Source: JBJHDF01 sp050486405
Lineage (GTDB): Bacteria; Pseudomonadota; Gammaproteobacteria; Pseudomonadales; Cellvibrionaceae
Reading direction: 5' to 3'
DNA: 64,000 nucleotides
Assembly: GCA_050486405.1 (NCBI GenBank)
Contig: JBJHDF010000022.1
Coordinates: forward strand, 1-64,000
The notes below the pieces were generated by a model that was not told where the DNA came from, did not search any database, and saw only the letters and a program-made list of their open reading frames with translations. Position 1 is the first letter of the stretch; each line of letters opens with the position of its first letter. The position numbers and the translations under genes were made by a program. Below are positions 53,601-60,167 of this stretch, in pieces.

Positions 53601-53825
53601 ATTGAAATGCCGCGTATGGATGGCTTTGAAGTGGCCAAGAACATTCGCACCAGTTCGCGTCTCAAAGGCATACCGATCATCATGATCACCTCCCGTACCG
53701 GTAGCAAACACCGGGATAGGGCGCTGGATCTGGGTGTCGATAAATACATGGGCAAACCCTATCAGGAAGATATGCTGCTCAAGAATATTCAGGAACTGCT
53801 GGCAAAAGCATCGAGCCTACCGTGA
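47643..53825 (+). CDS. chpA: hybrid chemotaxis kinase ChpA
   Basis: A 2060-residue CheA-type kinase that drives PilG/PilH. Histidine phosphotransfer (Hpt) domains: a first with HQVRGS (His49, Lys to Arg), then HTLKGS sites at His726 and His899, a degenerate one near 1060 (THGAAHAH), and His1302 (HTLKGG). Between them are long acidic, Pro/Glu-rich linkers. The kinase core has the N-box near 1637 (HMLRNAVDHGIE) and a G-box (DDGRGINL). A CheW-like domain follows, then a receiver with Asp1986. It is shorter than P. aeruginosa ChpA (about 2470). ATG 47643 has a GAGGAA site. The stop overlaps chpB (GTGA). Confidence 0.95.
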   Translation: MADNRNFAALEWVIHEIEETLKQARQSLEAYVEDPKDTVRIRFCLTHIHQVRGSLQMVEFHGAAMLAEEMEQLTQALIDDRVTNAGEAQEVLMRSLLQFPLYLEQVKSTQKDNPLIVLPLLNDLRAVRGESLLSDTRLFVPDLEPARRVAGERLPVLENSLQFQAMVQKLRQMYQYAAAAYIKAINTDENLAYLKKVFLRLEKLTQGTAKQPLWNICLALSEALEMDAIESSVSIKNLLRQLDKEIKAMVIDGPAVLDTPADEELLKNLLYYVARSGKHAPGFTSDSHLQRIYNLYQLEQALLEGKEAGDASADLLSAPDSAAIRSVSVALKDELDSVKRALDETIGGAAERESLFNVLPVLQRVADTMAVLGFGDLRRRVLEQSRLLENARAQDGAMTDEQLLAAAGNILAIENELDNIADSAGQSARGDGKEGDITLVRAHDSVLRESRNGLEHAKDAIVEYIASQWKTEHLQAVPETLREIRGGLDMMQLSRPGRVLGACARYIEEQLLEQQNTPDWATLDTLADAITSVEYYLERLSSGDTREDTELLLGVAEESMAELGYAVTRFSKPVAPQAPAPSQATSDADVDEAAELSAAYEQAYREAAGDEDAATGEHRDAYLRELAESDTDTVEDSDEQELPETLIVDDVHSDIVVEEEQKADHQEVVPPVVTVEDDEDDIDDEIIEIFVEEAGEVTEAINQHFPRWAQNFSDHEALVEFRRAFHTLKGSGRMVGANDIGELSWSIENMLNRIIDETIAPNNGHIALIERVRHLLPGMIVAFQNKQPNPEPELTATYQSYAAALMQGEMPDALKGELPKFSAPEEQVETDAAVAASQLDMAVEEDDDSDEDGPDVQLWDIFAGEALAHLKEVENYIQRMEEISPFYSPPSDNMQRALHTLKGSAHMADIGPVAELVSPLERFVKELRSYHVNINEDMLQLLRDAVDYIRAGLANIHMGETVAIPKLEQFVARVNELRELYVVPLVRQQEAAADGKRTVDPELLAIFMAEEMNLLLEADQTIEAWQRSPDDLDQLNPLIGELQNLTHGAAHAHLPPMARLGEKLQGVYQLIQQGSLQCSAELGADLNAAHLSLLDMVDAVAAGQNLQDIPLHVEASLDRQLGISAGASSESSEQAEEWPEPANDQDDIQYDLPAEEQSVGFEAEAVGPETADETSEAIEEIEFSLPESDESLPDAEPVPDSDDMQVEAEAAADIPGEEIDLQFAVEEIEGDEPEFQEADLDAEVSATGPVGDDAMDEQDAEIIEIFVEEAVELMEDIERALHDWQEDWSNTECLEELKRSLHTLKGGARLAGITSLGDLAHDFETQLISLGSSDDVDQEFFRRMVGYQDQLISGVDRVRARLAGEPLPPVTPSAKAEVTAAPLPEPDETGQSDRAASGEQANVLPFAPKPKASAPVPAEKPSVPQQPGGLGPVGAHGGQHLATRRSGPQEVIKVSAELLEELVNLAGETSISRGRLEQQVSDVSVAIDEMESTIQRLQEQLRRLDIETEAQIIFRQEQMAAHDEFDPLEMDRYSQLQQLSRSLVESASDLMDLKSTLLDKNRDTETLLLQQSRINTDLQEGLMRSRMVPFSRLVPRLRRIVRQAASELGKEVSFELDNVEGELDRSVLERMVAPLEHMLRNAVDHGIETPAERTAAGKPAAGRIVLSLSREGGDVLIRLADDGRGINLQKVREKAVERGLMSANANLSDQDVMQFILHAGFSTADKVTQISGRGVGMDVVHSEIKQLGGAMFIDSEWGQGTEFLVRLPFTVSVNRALMVQIGDDFYAVPLNSIEGIVRVSPFELEHYYQEEDARFEYAGEQYLVRYLGAMLDSDARPKLDMQALPLPVVLVRSAENTVALQVDRLLGSREIVVKTLGAQFSAVRGVSGATVMGDGSVVVILDLHALIREQLALGLEQATLLEPLETLSAEEDEQEKTVMVVDDSVTVRKVTGRFLEREGYNVITAKDGAEALLLLQDHIPDVMLLDIEMPRMDGFEVAKNIRTSSRLKGIPIIMITSRTGSKHRDRALDLGVDKYMGKPYQEDMLLKNIQELLAKASSLP

Positions 53826-54826
53826 CCAGCTTACGAATTGGTGTGTTGGCAGACGCGCCTGGCAAGCAGCAGTATTTGCATCAGGTGGTGGAGCAGGTGG
53901 GACACCAGTTGGTCTACAGTACGTTGCTGCAGAATGCCAACGCGCAGGCGCTGGAGGATACGGGCCTGGGTATTCAAGCCTGGATTGTCGACGTTGAGGA
54001 CGGGGACGGCGCTGAAGAGGAACTGACTTTGGCGGGCGTCGCGGAGGCCAGTGACGTTCTGCTGAACCGGCTGCTGGAGGTGGCGACGGTGCCGGTAATA
54101 CTGTCGGCCAGCAGTGAGTATGCGGAAGGCACCGAAGCGCACAAGGCGTGGTTGCGCCGCATGGCGCTGCGCTTGCAAAGATTGAGTGGTGACATCAATC
54201 TGCAGCGCACCAGCCGGGCAACCTCCCTGTGGGTGTTGGCGGCCTCCACTGGTGGCCCGGCTGCGGTGAAGGAGTTTCTATCCCACCTGCCGCCGGAGTT
54301 GGGCGTGGCGTTTGTGTATGTGCAACACATAGATGCCGGACACGGTGCCACGTTGGTCAAGATGATGAGTGGTGCCGGCCACTACCCGGCGTCCCTGTCC
54401 TGTCAGGGTGCGGTGCTGCAAAGAGATGCATTGGTGCTGGTAACGGCGGACCAGCGCGTGGATATTCAGGATAACGGCACCCTGCTACACAGTTCTTTGG
54501 GGTGGGGAGGCCAGTACGCGCCCTCGGTGGACCAGGTGGCGGCCAATGTCGCCCGGGTCTATGGGGAGCGCAGCGGACTGATAGTATTTACCGGTATGGG
54601 TGACGACGGCGCTGCCGGTGGCCGTATGATCCGGCAGCGGGGTGGCCAGGTGTGGACACAAAGCCTGGAAACCTGTACCAGTGACTCCATGCCTGCGGCG
54701 GCGGTGGCCAGCGGTTGCACCAGCTTTTCCGGCAGCCCCGTTGAATTGGCGGAAAAGCTGGTAAACTTTCTTTCAGGCCGATCATTGACGCAGGGCGACA
54801 AACTACACAGGAAAGCACTTCCATGA
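53822..54826 (+). CDS. chpB: CheB-type methylesterase ChpB
   Basis: A 334-residue receptor demethylase for PilJ. The C-terminal CheB catalytic domain has Ser142 (AASTGGP), His169 (QHIDAGH) and Asp262 (GMGDDGAAGG). The N-terminal 120 residues are receiver-like in size but lack a convincing acceptor site. Start codon is GTG, overlapping the chpA stop. It counters PilK. Confidence 0.93.
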   Translation: MTSLRIGVLADAPGKQQYLHQVVEQVGHQLVYSTLLQNANAQALEDTGLGIQAWIVDVEDGDGAEEELTLAGVAEASDVLLNRLLEVATVPVILSASSEYAEGTEAHKAWLRRMALRLQRLSGDINLQRTSRATSLWVLAASTGGPAAVKEFLSHLPPELGVAFVYVQHIDAGHGATLVKMMSGAGHYPASLSCQGAVLQRDALVLVTADQRVDIQDNGTLLHSSLGWGGQYAPSVDQVAANVARVYGERSGLIVFTGMGDDGAAGGRMIRQRGGQVWTQSLETCTSDSMPAAAVASGCTSFSGSPVELAEKLVNFLSGRSLTQGDKLHRKALP

Positions 54827-55311
54827 GAGCTAGCCAACGAATCGAAGATAAACGCACCCTGGAGGTGGCCTGTCTGCTGTTGCCGTTGGCAAATCAGTTG
54901 TTGCTGTTGCCCAACGTTACGGTGGCGGAAATAGTCCCCGTGTCACACCTGACCTCAGTGGAGGGTGCGCCGGAATGGTATCTGGGTAACCTGTCCTGGC
55001 GCGAGCAGTCGCTGCCATTGCTGTCTTTCGAAGTGCTCAACGGTGGTTCCCGCCCGGGTGTTGGCGGTCGCAGCCGGGTTGCCGTACTCAACACCACAGG
55101 TTTGAGCGACGAGCTGCCTTTCCTTGCACTGTTGGTTCAGAATATCCCCCGTCTGGCTCGTGTCAACGAAGAGGAAATTCGCCAGCGGGATGGAGTGGAA
55201 AAACTGCCCTATGATCTTATGCCGGTATCAGTGGCCGGTGAGGATGCTGTGATACCGGATTTGGCCAGATTGGAACAAGTTTGTATTGATTTGGTCAACA
55301 ACCCTCAGTAG
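54823..55311 (+). CDS. chpC: CheW-like adaptor ChpC
   Basis: A 162-residue second CheW-domain protein of the cluster. LLPLANQLLLLPNVTVAEIVP, WYLGNLSWREQSLPLLSFE and a final helical segment fit the fold. In Pseudomonas ChpC links extra receptors to ChpA. Its ATG overlaps the chpB stop by 4 bp. It is the last gene of the pilGHIJK-chpABC operon. Confidence 0.92.
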   Translation: MRASQRIEDKRTLEVACLLLPLANQLLLLPNVTVAEIVPVSHLTSVEGAPEWYLGNLSWREQSLPLLSFEVLNGGSRPGVGGRSRVAVLNTTGLSDELPFLALLVQNIPRLARVNEEEIRQRDGVEKLPYDLMPVSVAGEDAVIPDLARLEQVCIDLVNNPQ

Positions 55312-55384
55312 GCTGTCGACAAACGACCGTCCGCCCGCAGTTGTCTCAACCTTGACAAGCAAACCGTTTATTGTGAGGTATTCC

Positions 55385-55927
55385 TTGTTGTTTCTCAATG
55401 TCTTTGCTGTTTCCCGTCTTTTGCTTGCGATTCTACTGGTCGTGCTGGTATCTGCCTGTGGAGGCTCGTTGGAGGACATCGACGTGCCCGATCCCGAAGA
55501 CGACGACACCGAGGAAACCGAACCTGTGACCGTGACCCTGCTGGTCGAAGGCAATGAGACCCTGCACGTCATTGACCGGGAGAGCAAGCGCCTGGAAGTT
55601 CTCACCAACAGCGATGACTATTTTCAATTGCTGGATCGCTACACTTCGGCACAGGTGGAAGCGGTGGATTTCGGCAATGCACAGGTTTTGCTCTATGATG
55701 CCGGTGACGTGGAAACCGGCAACTGCGTCGATCGCCTTGAATTGCGCCAGGTCTCGGCCGAGGAGGTTGTTGATACCTCCGTGGTCAGGGTGATTTTGGC
55801 ATACGACGAGGTCGCGGCTACAGCCAGTGGTGTCAACTGTCCGGAGCAGCCGGTGTTTGAGCGTCCCTTCGGTTTTTACTTGATCCAGTCCACTGCCAAG
55901 GCGGTGATTGTGGAGCGGTTGCGTTAG
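55385..55927 (+). CDS. putative lipoprotein of unknown function
   Basis: About 180 residues. The N-terminus is a lipoprotein signal (LLLAILLVVLVSAC) with lipobox VSAC, followed by an acidic Asp/Glu-rich spacer and a compact domain with two cysteines (ETGNCVDRLEL and GVNCPEQ) that could form a disulfide. I favour TTG 55385, which has a GTGAGGT ribosome site; GTG 55373 and a start back to 55286 inside chpC are other choices. No family is recognised. It lies between chpC and uvrD. Confidence 0.65.
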   Translation: MLFLNVFAVSRLLLAILLVVLVSACGGSLEDIDVPDPEDDDTEETEPVTVTLLVEGNETLHVIDRESKRLEVLTNSDDYFQLLDRYTSAQVEAVDFGNAQVLLYDAGDVETGNCVDRLELRQVSAEEVVDTSVVRVILAYDEVAATASGVNCPEQPVFERPFGFYLIQSTAKAVIVERLR

Positions 55928-55977
55928 CCAACGGTTGACAGCGGCCGGCTCAGTCTGTACGTTTAACCAGTAATTTC

Positions 55978-56005
55978 TTGAGTTTCCGGGGAAACCCGGT
56001 ACACT
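55978..56005 (+). promoter_or_regulatory. probable sigma70 promoter of uvrD
   Basis: TTGAGT (55978-55983), 16 bp, TACACT (56000-56005), leaving a leader of about 30 nt. A perfect -35 TTGACA at 55935-55940 has a weaker -10 (TACGTT, 55958-55963) after 17 bp and may be a second start. Confidence 0.5.
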
Positions 56006-56041
56006 GGTGCGCCCCCGCTCACCCCAGACTGACCTTTGCCC

Positions 56042-58243
56042 ATGGATGTTTCCCTGCTGCTCGATAGCCTTAACGATGCTCAGCGCCAGGCGGTCTCCGC
56101 CCCGGCTGGCAACCAGTTGATTCTGGCCGGAGCCGGCAGTGGCAAGACCCGGGTGCTGGTGCACCGCATCGCCTGGTTGATCCAGGTGGAGGGCGTTTCG
56201 CCCCACTCGGTGCTGGCGGTCACCTTTACCAACAAGGCCGCGCGGGAAATGCGCGGCCGGCTGGAGGAACTGCTGCGTCAGGCGGGGCGGCCGGTGAATG
56301 TGCGCGGCATGTGGGTGGGCACCTTTCACGGTCTCGCCCACCGCCTGCTCAAAGCCCACTGGCAGGACGCCAGCCTGCCCCAGAATTTCCAGATTCTCGA
56401 CTCCGACGACCAGTTGCGGCTGATCAAGCGCGTCTGCCAGGCCCTGCAACTGGATGAGAAGCAGTGGCCGGCGCGTCAGGCCCAGTGGTTTATCAACGGC
56501 CAGAAAGACGAGGGGCTGCGCCCGCACAATATCCCCGAGCAGGGCGACCCCTTCACCCGCACCATGCTCGCCATCTACCGGGCCTACGAAGAGGCCTGCC
56601 AGCGCGGCGGCCTGGTGGACTTCGCCGAACTGCTGCTGCGCGCCCACGAACTCTGGTTGCACAAGCCGCACATTCTCGAACACTACCGGCGCCGCTTTCC
56701 GTTTATCCTGGTGGACGAATTCCAGGACACCAACAGTGTGCAGTACGCCTGGTTGCGGGTGCTGGCCGGCAATGACTGCTGTGTCACCGCCGTCGGCGAC
56801 GACGACCAGTCCATCTACGGCTGGCGCGGTGCGCGCATCGAAAACATCCAGCGTTTTGGCGACGATTTCAAGGATGTTCAGACCATACGACTGGAGCAGA
56901 ACTATCGCTCCACCGGCACCATTCTCAACGCTGCCAACGCCGTGATCGCCCACAACTTCGGCCGTCTGGGCAAGAACCTCTGGACCGACGGTGTCGAAGG
57001 CGAGAGCATCTCCCTCTACGCCGCCTACAACGAGCAGGATGAGGCGCGCTTTATTGTCGAGCGCATCCAGGACTGGGTGCGGCGCGGCCACAGCCACAGT
57101 AGCTGCGCTATTCTCTATCGCTCCAACGCCCAGTCCCGGGTGCTGGAAGAGGCCCTGTTGCGCGAGGGCATTGCCTATCGCATCTATGGTGGCCAGCGCT
57201 TCTACGATCGTCTGGAAATCCGCAACGCCCTGGGTTATCTGCGCCTGGTGGCCAATCGCCACGACGATGCCGCTTTCGAGCGGGTGATCAATACGCCGCC
57301 CCGGGGCATCGGCGACAAGACACTGGAAGGTATCCGCACCCTTGCCCGCGAGCAGGGCAGTTCGCTGTGGCAGGCCGCCGCCGACATGCTGCAGCGCGGC
57401 CTGTTCAGTCTCCGGGCGGGCAAGTCGATACAGGCGTTTGCCGAACTGGTGGATGCGCTGGGCCGCACCGATAACGGCGAGGAGCCGCCGCTGGACGAAC
57501 TGGCCCGGCGGGTGTTGAACGATACGGACCTGCTGGAGTTCCACCGCAACGAAAAGGGCGAAAAAGGCCAGGTGCGGGCGGAAAACCTGGAAGAGCTGGT
57601 CAGCGCCTGCGGCGCCTTCGACCAGGATCCGGACCAGGAGGTGTCGTGTTTGCAGCAATTTCTCGACACCGCCGCCCTGGACGCCGGCGAAGCCCAGGCC
57701 GACGAATTTGAAGATGCCGTACAACTGATGACGCTGCACTCGGCCAAGGGGTTGGAGTTCCCCCTGGTGTTTATGGCCGGCATGGAGGAAAACCTGTTCC
57801 CGCATCGCATGTCCGCCGAAGACCCGGACAGGCTGGAGGAGGAGCGCCGGCTCTGCTACGTGGGTATCACCCGCGCCATGGAAAAGCTCTACCTCTGCTA
57901 CGCCGAAACCCGCCGCCTGCACGGCAGCGACACTTTCAACGCGCTGTCGCGGTTTGTGCGGGAAATTCCCCAGCAGTACCTGGAAGAGGTTCGCCTGAAA
58001 ACCGAAATCAGCCGACCTTTTGTTCAGGGCGTCGGCCGCCTCGGCCGCAAATCGAACTTCAGCGACAGCGGCGACAACACCGGTTTCTATCTGGGGCAGC
58101 GTGTACGGCACAGCATTTTTGGCGAGGGCGTCATACTGCACTTCGAAGGTGACGGCGCCAGCGCCAGGGTGCAGGTCAATTTCGGCAGTGAAGGCAGCAA
58201 GTGGCTGGTGCTGCAGTACGCCAAGCTGGAAGCCCTCAGTTAG
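56042..58243 (+). CDS. uvrD: DNA helicase II UvrD
   Basis: A 733-residue superfamily 1A helicase (3' to 5') for nucleotide excision and mismatch repair. Motifs in order: Walker A LAGAGSGKT, AVTFTNKAAREM, VGTFHGLAHRLL, DEFQDTN (motif II), VGDDDQSIYGWRGA, LEQNYRS, LMTLHSAKGLEFPLVF and YVGITRA. The C-terminal Tudor-like segment (RVRHSIFGEGVIL) is typical of UvrD/PcrA rather than Rep. ATG 56042 begins MDVSLLLDSLNDAQ. It converges on rsmE with a 10-bp gap. Confidence 0.96.
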   Translation: MDVSLLLDSLNDAQRQAVSAPAGNQLILAGAGSGKTRVLVHRIAWLIQVEGVSPHSVLAVTFTNKAAREMRGRLEELLRQAGRPVNVRGMWVGTFHGLAHRLLKAHWQDASLPQNFQILDSDDQLRLIKRVCQALQLDEKQWPARQAQWFINGQKDEGLRPHNIPEQGDPFTRTMLAIYRAYEEACQRGGLVDFAELLLRAHELWLHKPHILEHYRRRFPFILVDEFQDTNSVQYAWLRVLAGNDCCVTAVGDDDQSIYGWRGARIENIQRFGDDFKDVQTIRLEQNYRSTGTILNAANAVIAHNFGRLGKNLWTDGVEGESISLYAAYNEQDEARFIVERIQDWVRRGHSHSSCAILYRSNAQSRVLEEALLREGIAYRIYGGQRFYDRLEIRNALGYLRLVANRHDDAAFERVINTPPRGIGDKTLEGIRTLAREQGSSLWQAAADMLQRGLFSLRAGKSIQAFAELVDALGRTDNGEEPPLDELARRVLNDTDLLEFHRNEKGEKGQVRAENLEELVSACGAFDQDPDQEVSCLQQFLDTAALDAGEAQADEFEDAVQLMTLHSAKGLEFPLVFMAGMEENLFPHRMSAEDPDRLEEERRLCYVGITRAMEKLYLCYAETRRLHGSDTFNALSRFVREIPQQYLEEVRLKTEISRPFVQGVGRLGRKSNFSDSGDNTGFYLGQRVRHSIFGEGVILHFEGDGASARVQVNFGSEGSKWLVLQYAKLEALS

Positions 58244-58253
58244 GGGCGGTTCG

Positions 58254-58979
58254 TCAACCGAGGTCCCCCCACAGATACTGCACCACGCTGATGGCCGCCA
58301 GCGGCGCCGTTTCGGTGCGCAGTACGCGCGGTCCCAGGCACAGCGGCTCGAACCCCGACGCCTCGGCGGCGTCTATCTCGGCGTCCGACAATCCTCCCTC
58401 CGGGCCGATCAGCAGGGTAACGCTGCCGGGTTTGTCGCCCGTCAGGCCGCGATCGTTGCGGTGGTGCAACACGAACCGGCGCTCGCTGTCGCACCGGGGC
58501 AGCCACTGCGTCAGGGGTGTGGGCGGCAGCAGCTCCGGCAGGCGGTTGCGCTGGCACTGCTCGCAGGCGCTGATCAGCACCTGGCGCCAGTGGTCGATCT
58601 TTTTTTCCTGTCGCGGCCCGGCCAGTTTCACTTCCGTGCGCTCGCTGAACAGCGGCACTATCCGGGTAACCCCCAGTTCGGTGGCCTTCTGCAGCACCAG
58701 ATCCATGCGTTCGCCCCGGGAAATACCAATGGCCAGCTCCAGCGCCAGTGGAGACTGGCGATCCTCCGGTACAAAGGTCCTTACCGTCACCCGTACCAGC
58801 TTCCGGTCGAGGGTGCTGATCTCGGCCTGATACTCGCCGCCCTGGCCATTGAACAGCAGCAGCGGTCGCCCTGGCTGCAGACGCAATACCCGGCTGACGT
58901 GATGCGCCCCGGCGCTATCCAGGTCGATCTCGCTGCCCGGCTGCAGCGGCTGGTCGGTAAAGATTCTGGGTATGCGCAT
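58254..58979 (-). CDS. rsmE: 16S rRNA m3U1498 methyltransferase RsmE
   Basis: A 241-residue SPOUT-class methyltransferase that modifies U1498 of 16S rRNA. An N-terminal PUA-like domain (about 1-70; HHVSRVLRLQPGRPLLLFNG) precedes the knotted domain with KATELGVTRIVPLFSERT, LIGPEGGLSDAEID and LGPRVLRTETAPLAA. Length is normal. It is divergent from the DUF6159 gene. Confidence 0.96.
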   Translation of the reverse strand: MRIPRIFTDQPLQPGSEIDLDSAGAHHVSRVLRLQPGRPLLLFNGQGGEYQAEISTLDRKLVRVTVRTFVPEDRQSPLALELAIGISRGERMDLVLQKATELGVTRIVPLFSERTEVKLAGPRQEKKIDHWRQVLISACEQCQRNRLPELLPPTPLTQWLPRCDSERRFVLHHRNDRGLTGDKPGSVTLLIGPEGGLSDAEIDAAEASGFEPLCLGPRVLRTETAPLAAISVVQYLWGDLG

Positions 58980-59054
58980 AATCGAAGGGTGCTCGTGTTT
59001 GGGCAGCCGGTTAAAGTCGTAGAGTAACCTTGGGATTCACGGCTGAAAAGTGGT

Positions 59055-59060
59055 TATACT
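59055..59060 (+). promoter_or_regulatory. possible -10 box of DUF6159 gene
   Basis: TATACT (59055-59060) lies about 30 bp before the start codon. The nearest -35-like word, TTGGGA, is 19 bp upstream, so spacing is longer than ideal. Confidence 0.3.
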
Positions 59061-59092
59061 GATGACTCAACGATAACAGGGAGCACGGAGTT

Positions 59093-59938
59093 ATGTTCGA
59101 GAAATTTTCCAGAAGTTGGCAGTTAGTCAAGGCCAGTGGTGCGGTTCTGCGTCAGGACAAATCGCTGCTGGTCTTTCCCGCAGTTTCTTCAGTGGCTGCC
59201 ATACTGGTGGCCATAACCTTTTTTCTACCCTTGCTTTTCACCGATGCCCTACTGGGGGCGGACGAGACAGACATGTCACCGGCCTTCTGGGTCTGGATGT
59301 TCCTGTTCTACCTGAGCCAGTATTTCGTGATCTTCTTTTTCAACACAGCGCTGGTGGCGGCGGCCATGATTCGCCTGGATGGCGGCCAGCCCACCCTGTC
59401 AGCGGGGCTCAATGTGGCCCTTTCCCGGGTTGGGTCGCTGTTTGTCTATGCCGTGATTGCCGCCACCGTCGGGGTCCTGCTGCGCGCTCTGGCCGAACGC
59501 TTCGGTTTTATCGGGCGCCTGGTTATCGGCATGATCGGCATGGCCTGGACAGTGGCGACTTTCCTGGTGGTACCCATACTCGCCACGCGTCAGGTGGGGG
59601 CCGTGGATGCGGTCAAGGAAAGTGCCAGCCTGCTGAAGCAGACCTGGGGCGAAAACCTGATCGGCCAGGCCGGTATAGGTTTGGCCTTCATGTTGATTCA
59701 CATAGCGCTGGTGACACTGACTGTGGCGTTGGTTGCTCTGGCGGCGGCCGTGGGTAGCGTCGCGCTGATCGTGCTGACGACTGTTGCCGGGTTGGTGGCC
59801 GTACTGGCGGCTGCCCTGATCCAGGCGGCACTGACCGGCATCTACTCGGCGGCGCTCTATCGCCACGCCACGGGCCAGCCCAATCCAGAAGCGTTCAGCG
59901 ATCAGATGCTGAATACCGCTTTTCAGGTCAAAGCCTGA
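59093..59938 (+). CDS. DUF6159 family integral membrane protein
   Basis: A 281-residue inner-membrane protein with about six hydrophobic helices, starting MFEKFSRSWQLVKASGAVLRQDKSLLVFP and containing RQVGAVDAVKESASLLKQTWGE, both typical of DUF6159. The function is unknown. A CACGGAG-type ribosome site precedes ATG 59093. A GC-rich hairpin follows the gene. It is monocistronic by context. Confidence 0.85.
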   Translation: MFEKFSRSWQLVKASGAVLRQDKSLLVFPAVSSVAAILVAITFFLPLLFTDALLGADETDMSPAFWVWMFLFYLSQYFVIFFFNTALVAAAMIRLDGGQPTLSAGLNVALSRVGSLFVYAVIAATVGVLLRALAERFGFIGRLVIGMIGMAWTVATFLVVPILATRQVGAVDAVKESASLLKQTWGENLIGQAGIGLAFMLIHIALVTLTVALVALAAAVGSVALIVLTTVAGLVAVLAAALIQAALTGIYSAALYRHATGQPNPEAFSDQMLNTAFQVKA

Positions 59939-59947
59939 CAGAGTCCT

Positions 59948-59972
59948 CCCCGGGGGCAGTATGGCCCCGGGG
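59948..59972 (+). terminator. hairpin terminator after DUF6159 gene
   Basis: CCCCGGGG-type arms (from 59948 and ending at 59972) pair around a short loop and are followed by TTT. The stem begins 9 bp past the stop codon. The U-run is short. Confidence 0.6.
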
Positions 59973-60039
59973 TTTCCGCCACCTTCCTTCTGCTGGGTCC
60001 GCTGCCGGGCGGGGTAAGCCTGTTCGCCGGAAAATTGCG

Positions 60040-60068
60040 TTGAACCGCAACGGCAAATTGTTTAATGT
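60040..60068 (+). promoter_or_regulatory. possible promoter of sugar-acid operon
   Basis: TTGAAC (60040-60045), 17 bp, TAATGT (60063-60068), about 100 bp before the dehydrogenase start. TTGCG (60035-60039) and CGCAA (60046-60050) flank the -35 box as a short inverted repeat, which could be an operator for a sugar-acid repressor. The regulator gene is not in view. Confidence 0.4.
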
Positions 60069-60167
60069 GCTGGCTTCAAGTCAAAATAACCATAAGCATG
60101 GTCGCCGGTGTCCTCGATCCCAGAGGTGTTCTAAGCCGCCGGTGGCTGTGATGTTCCGGGGAAACCT

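Noticed and set aside
55433..58141. 902-codon minus-strand open frame
   Set aside because: It is antisense to uvrD and the lipoprotein gene and has no recognisable domain.
59941..60167. Possible RNA gene in the gap after the DUF6159 gene
   Set aside because: Apart from the terminator hairpin and a promoter candidate I found no tRNA-like or riboswitch-like structure by eye.
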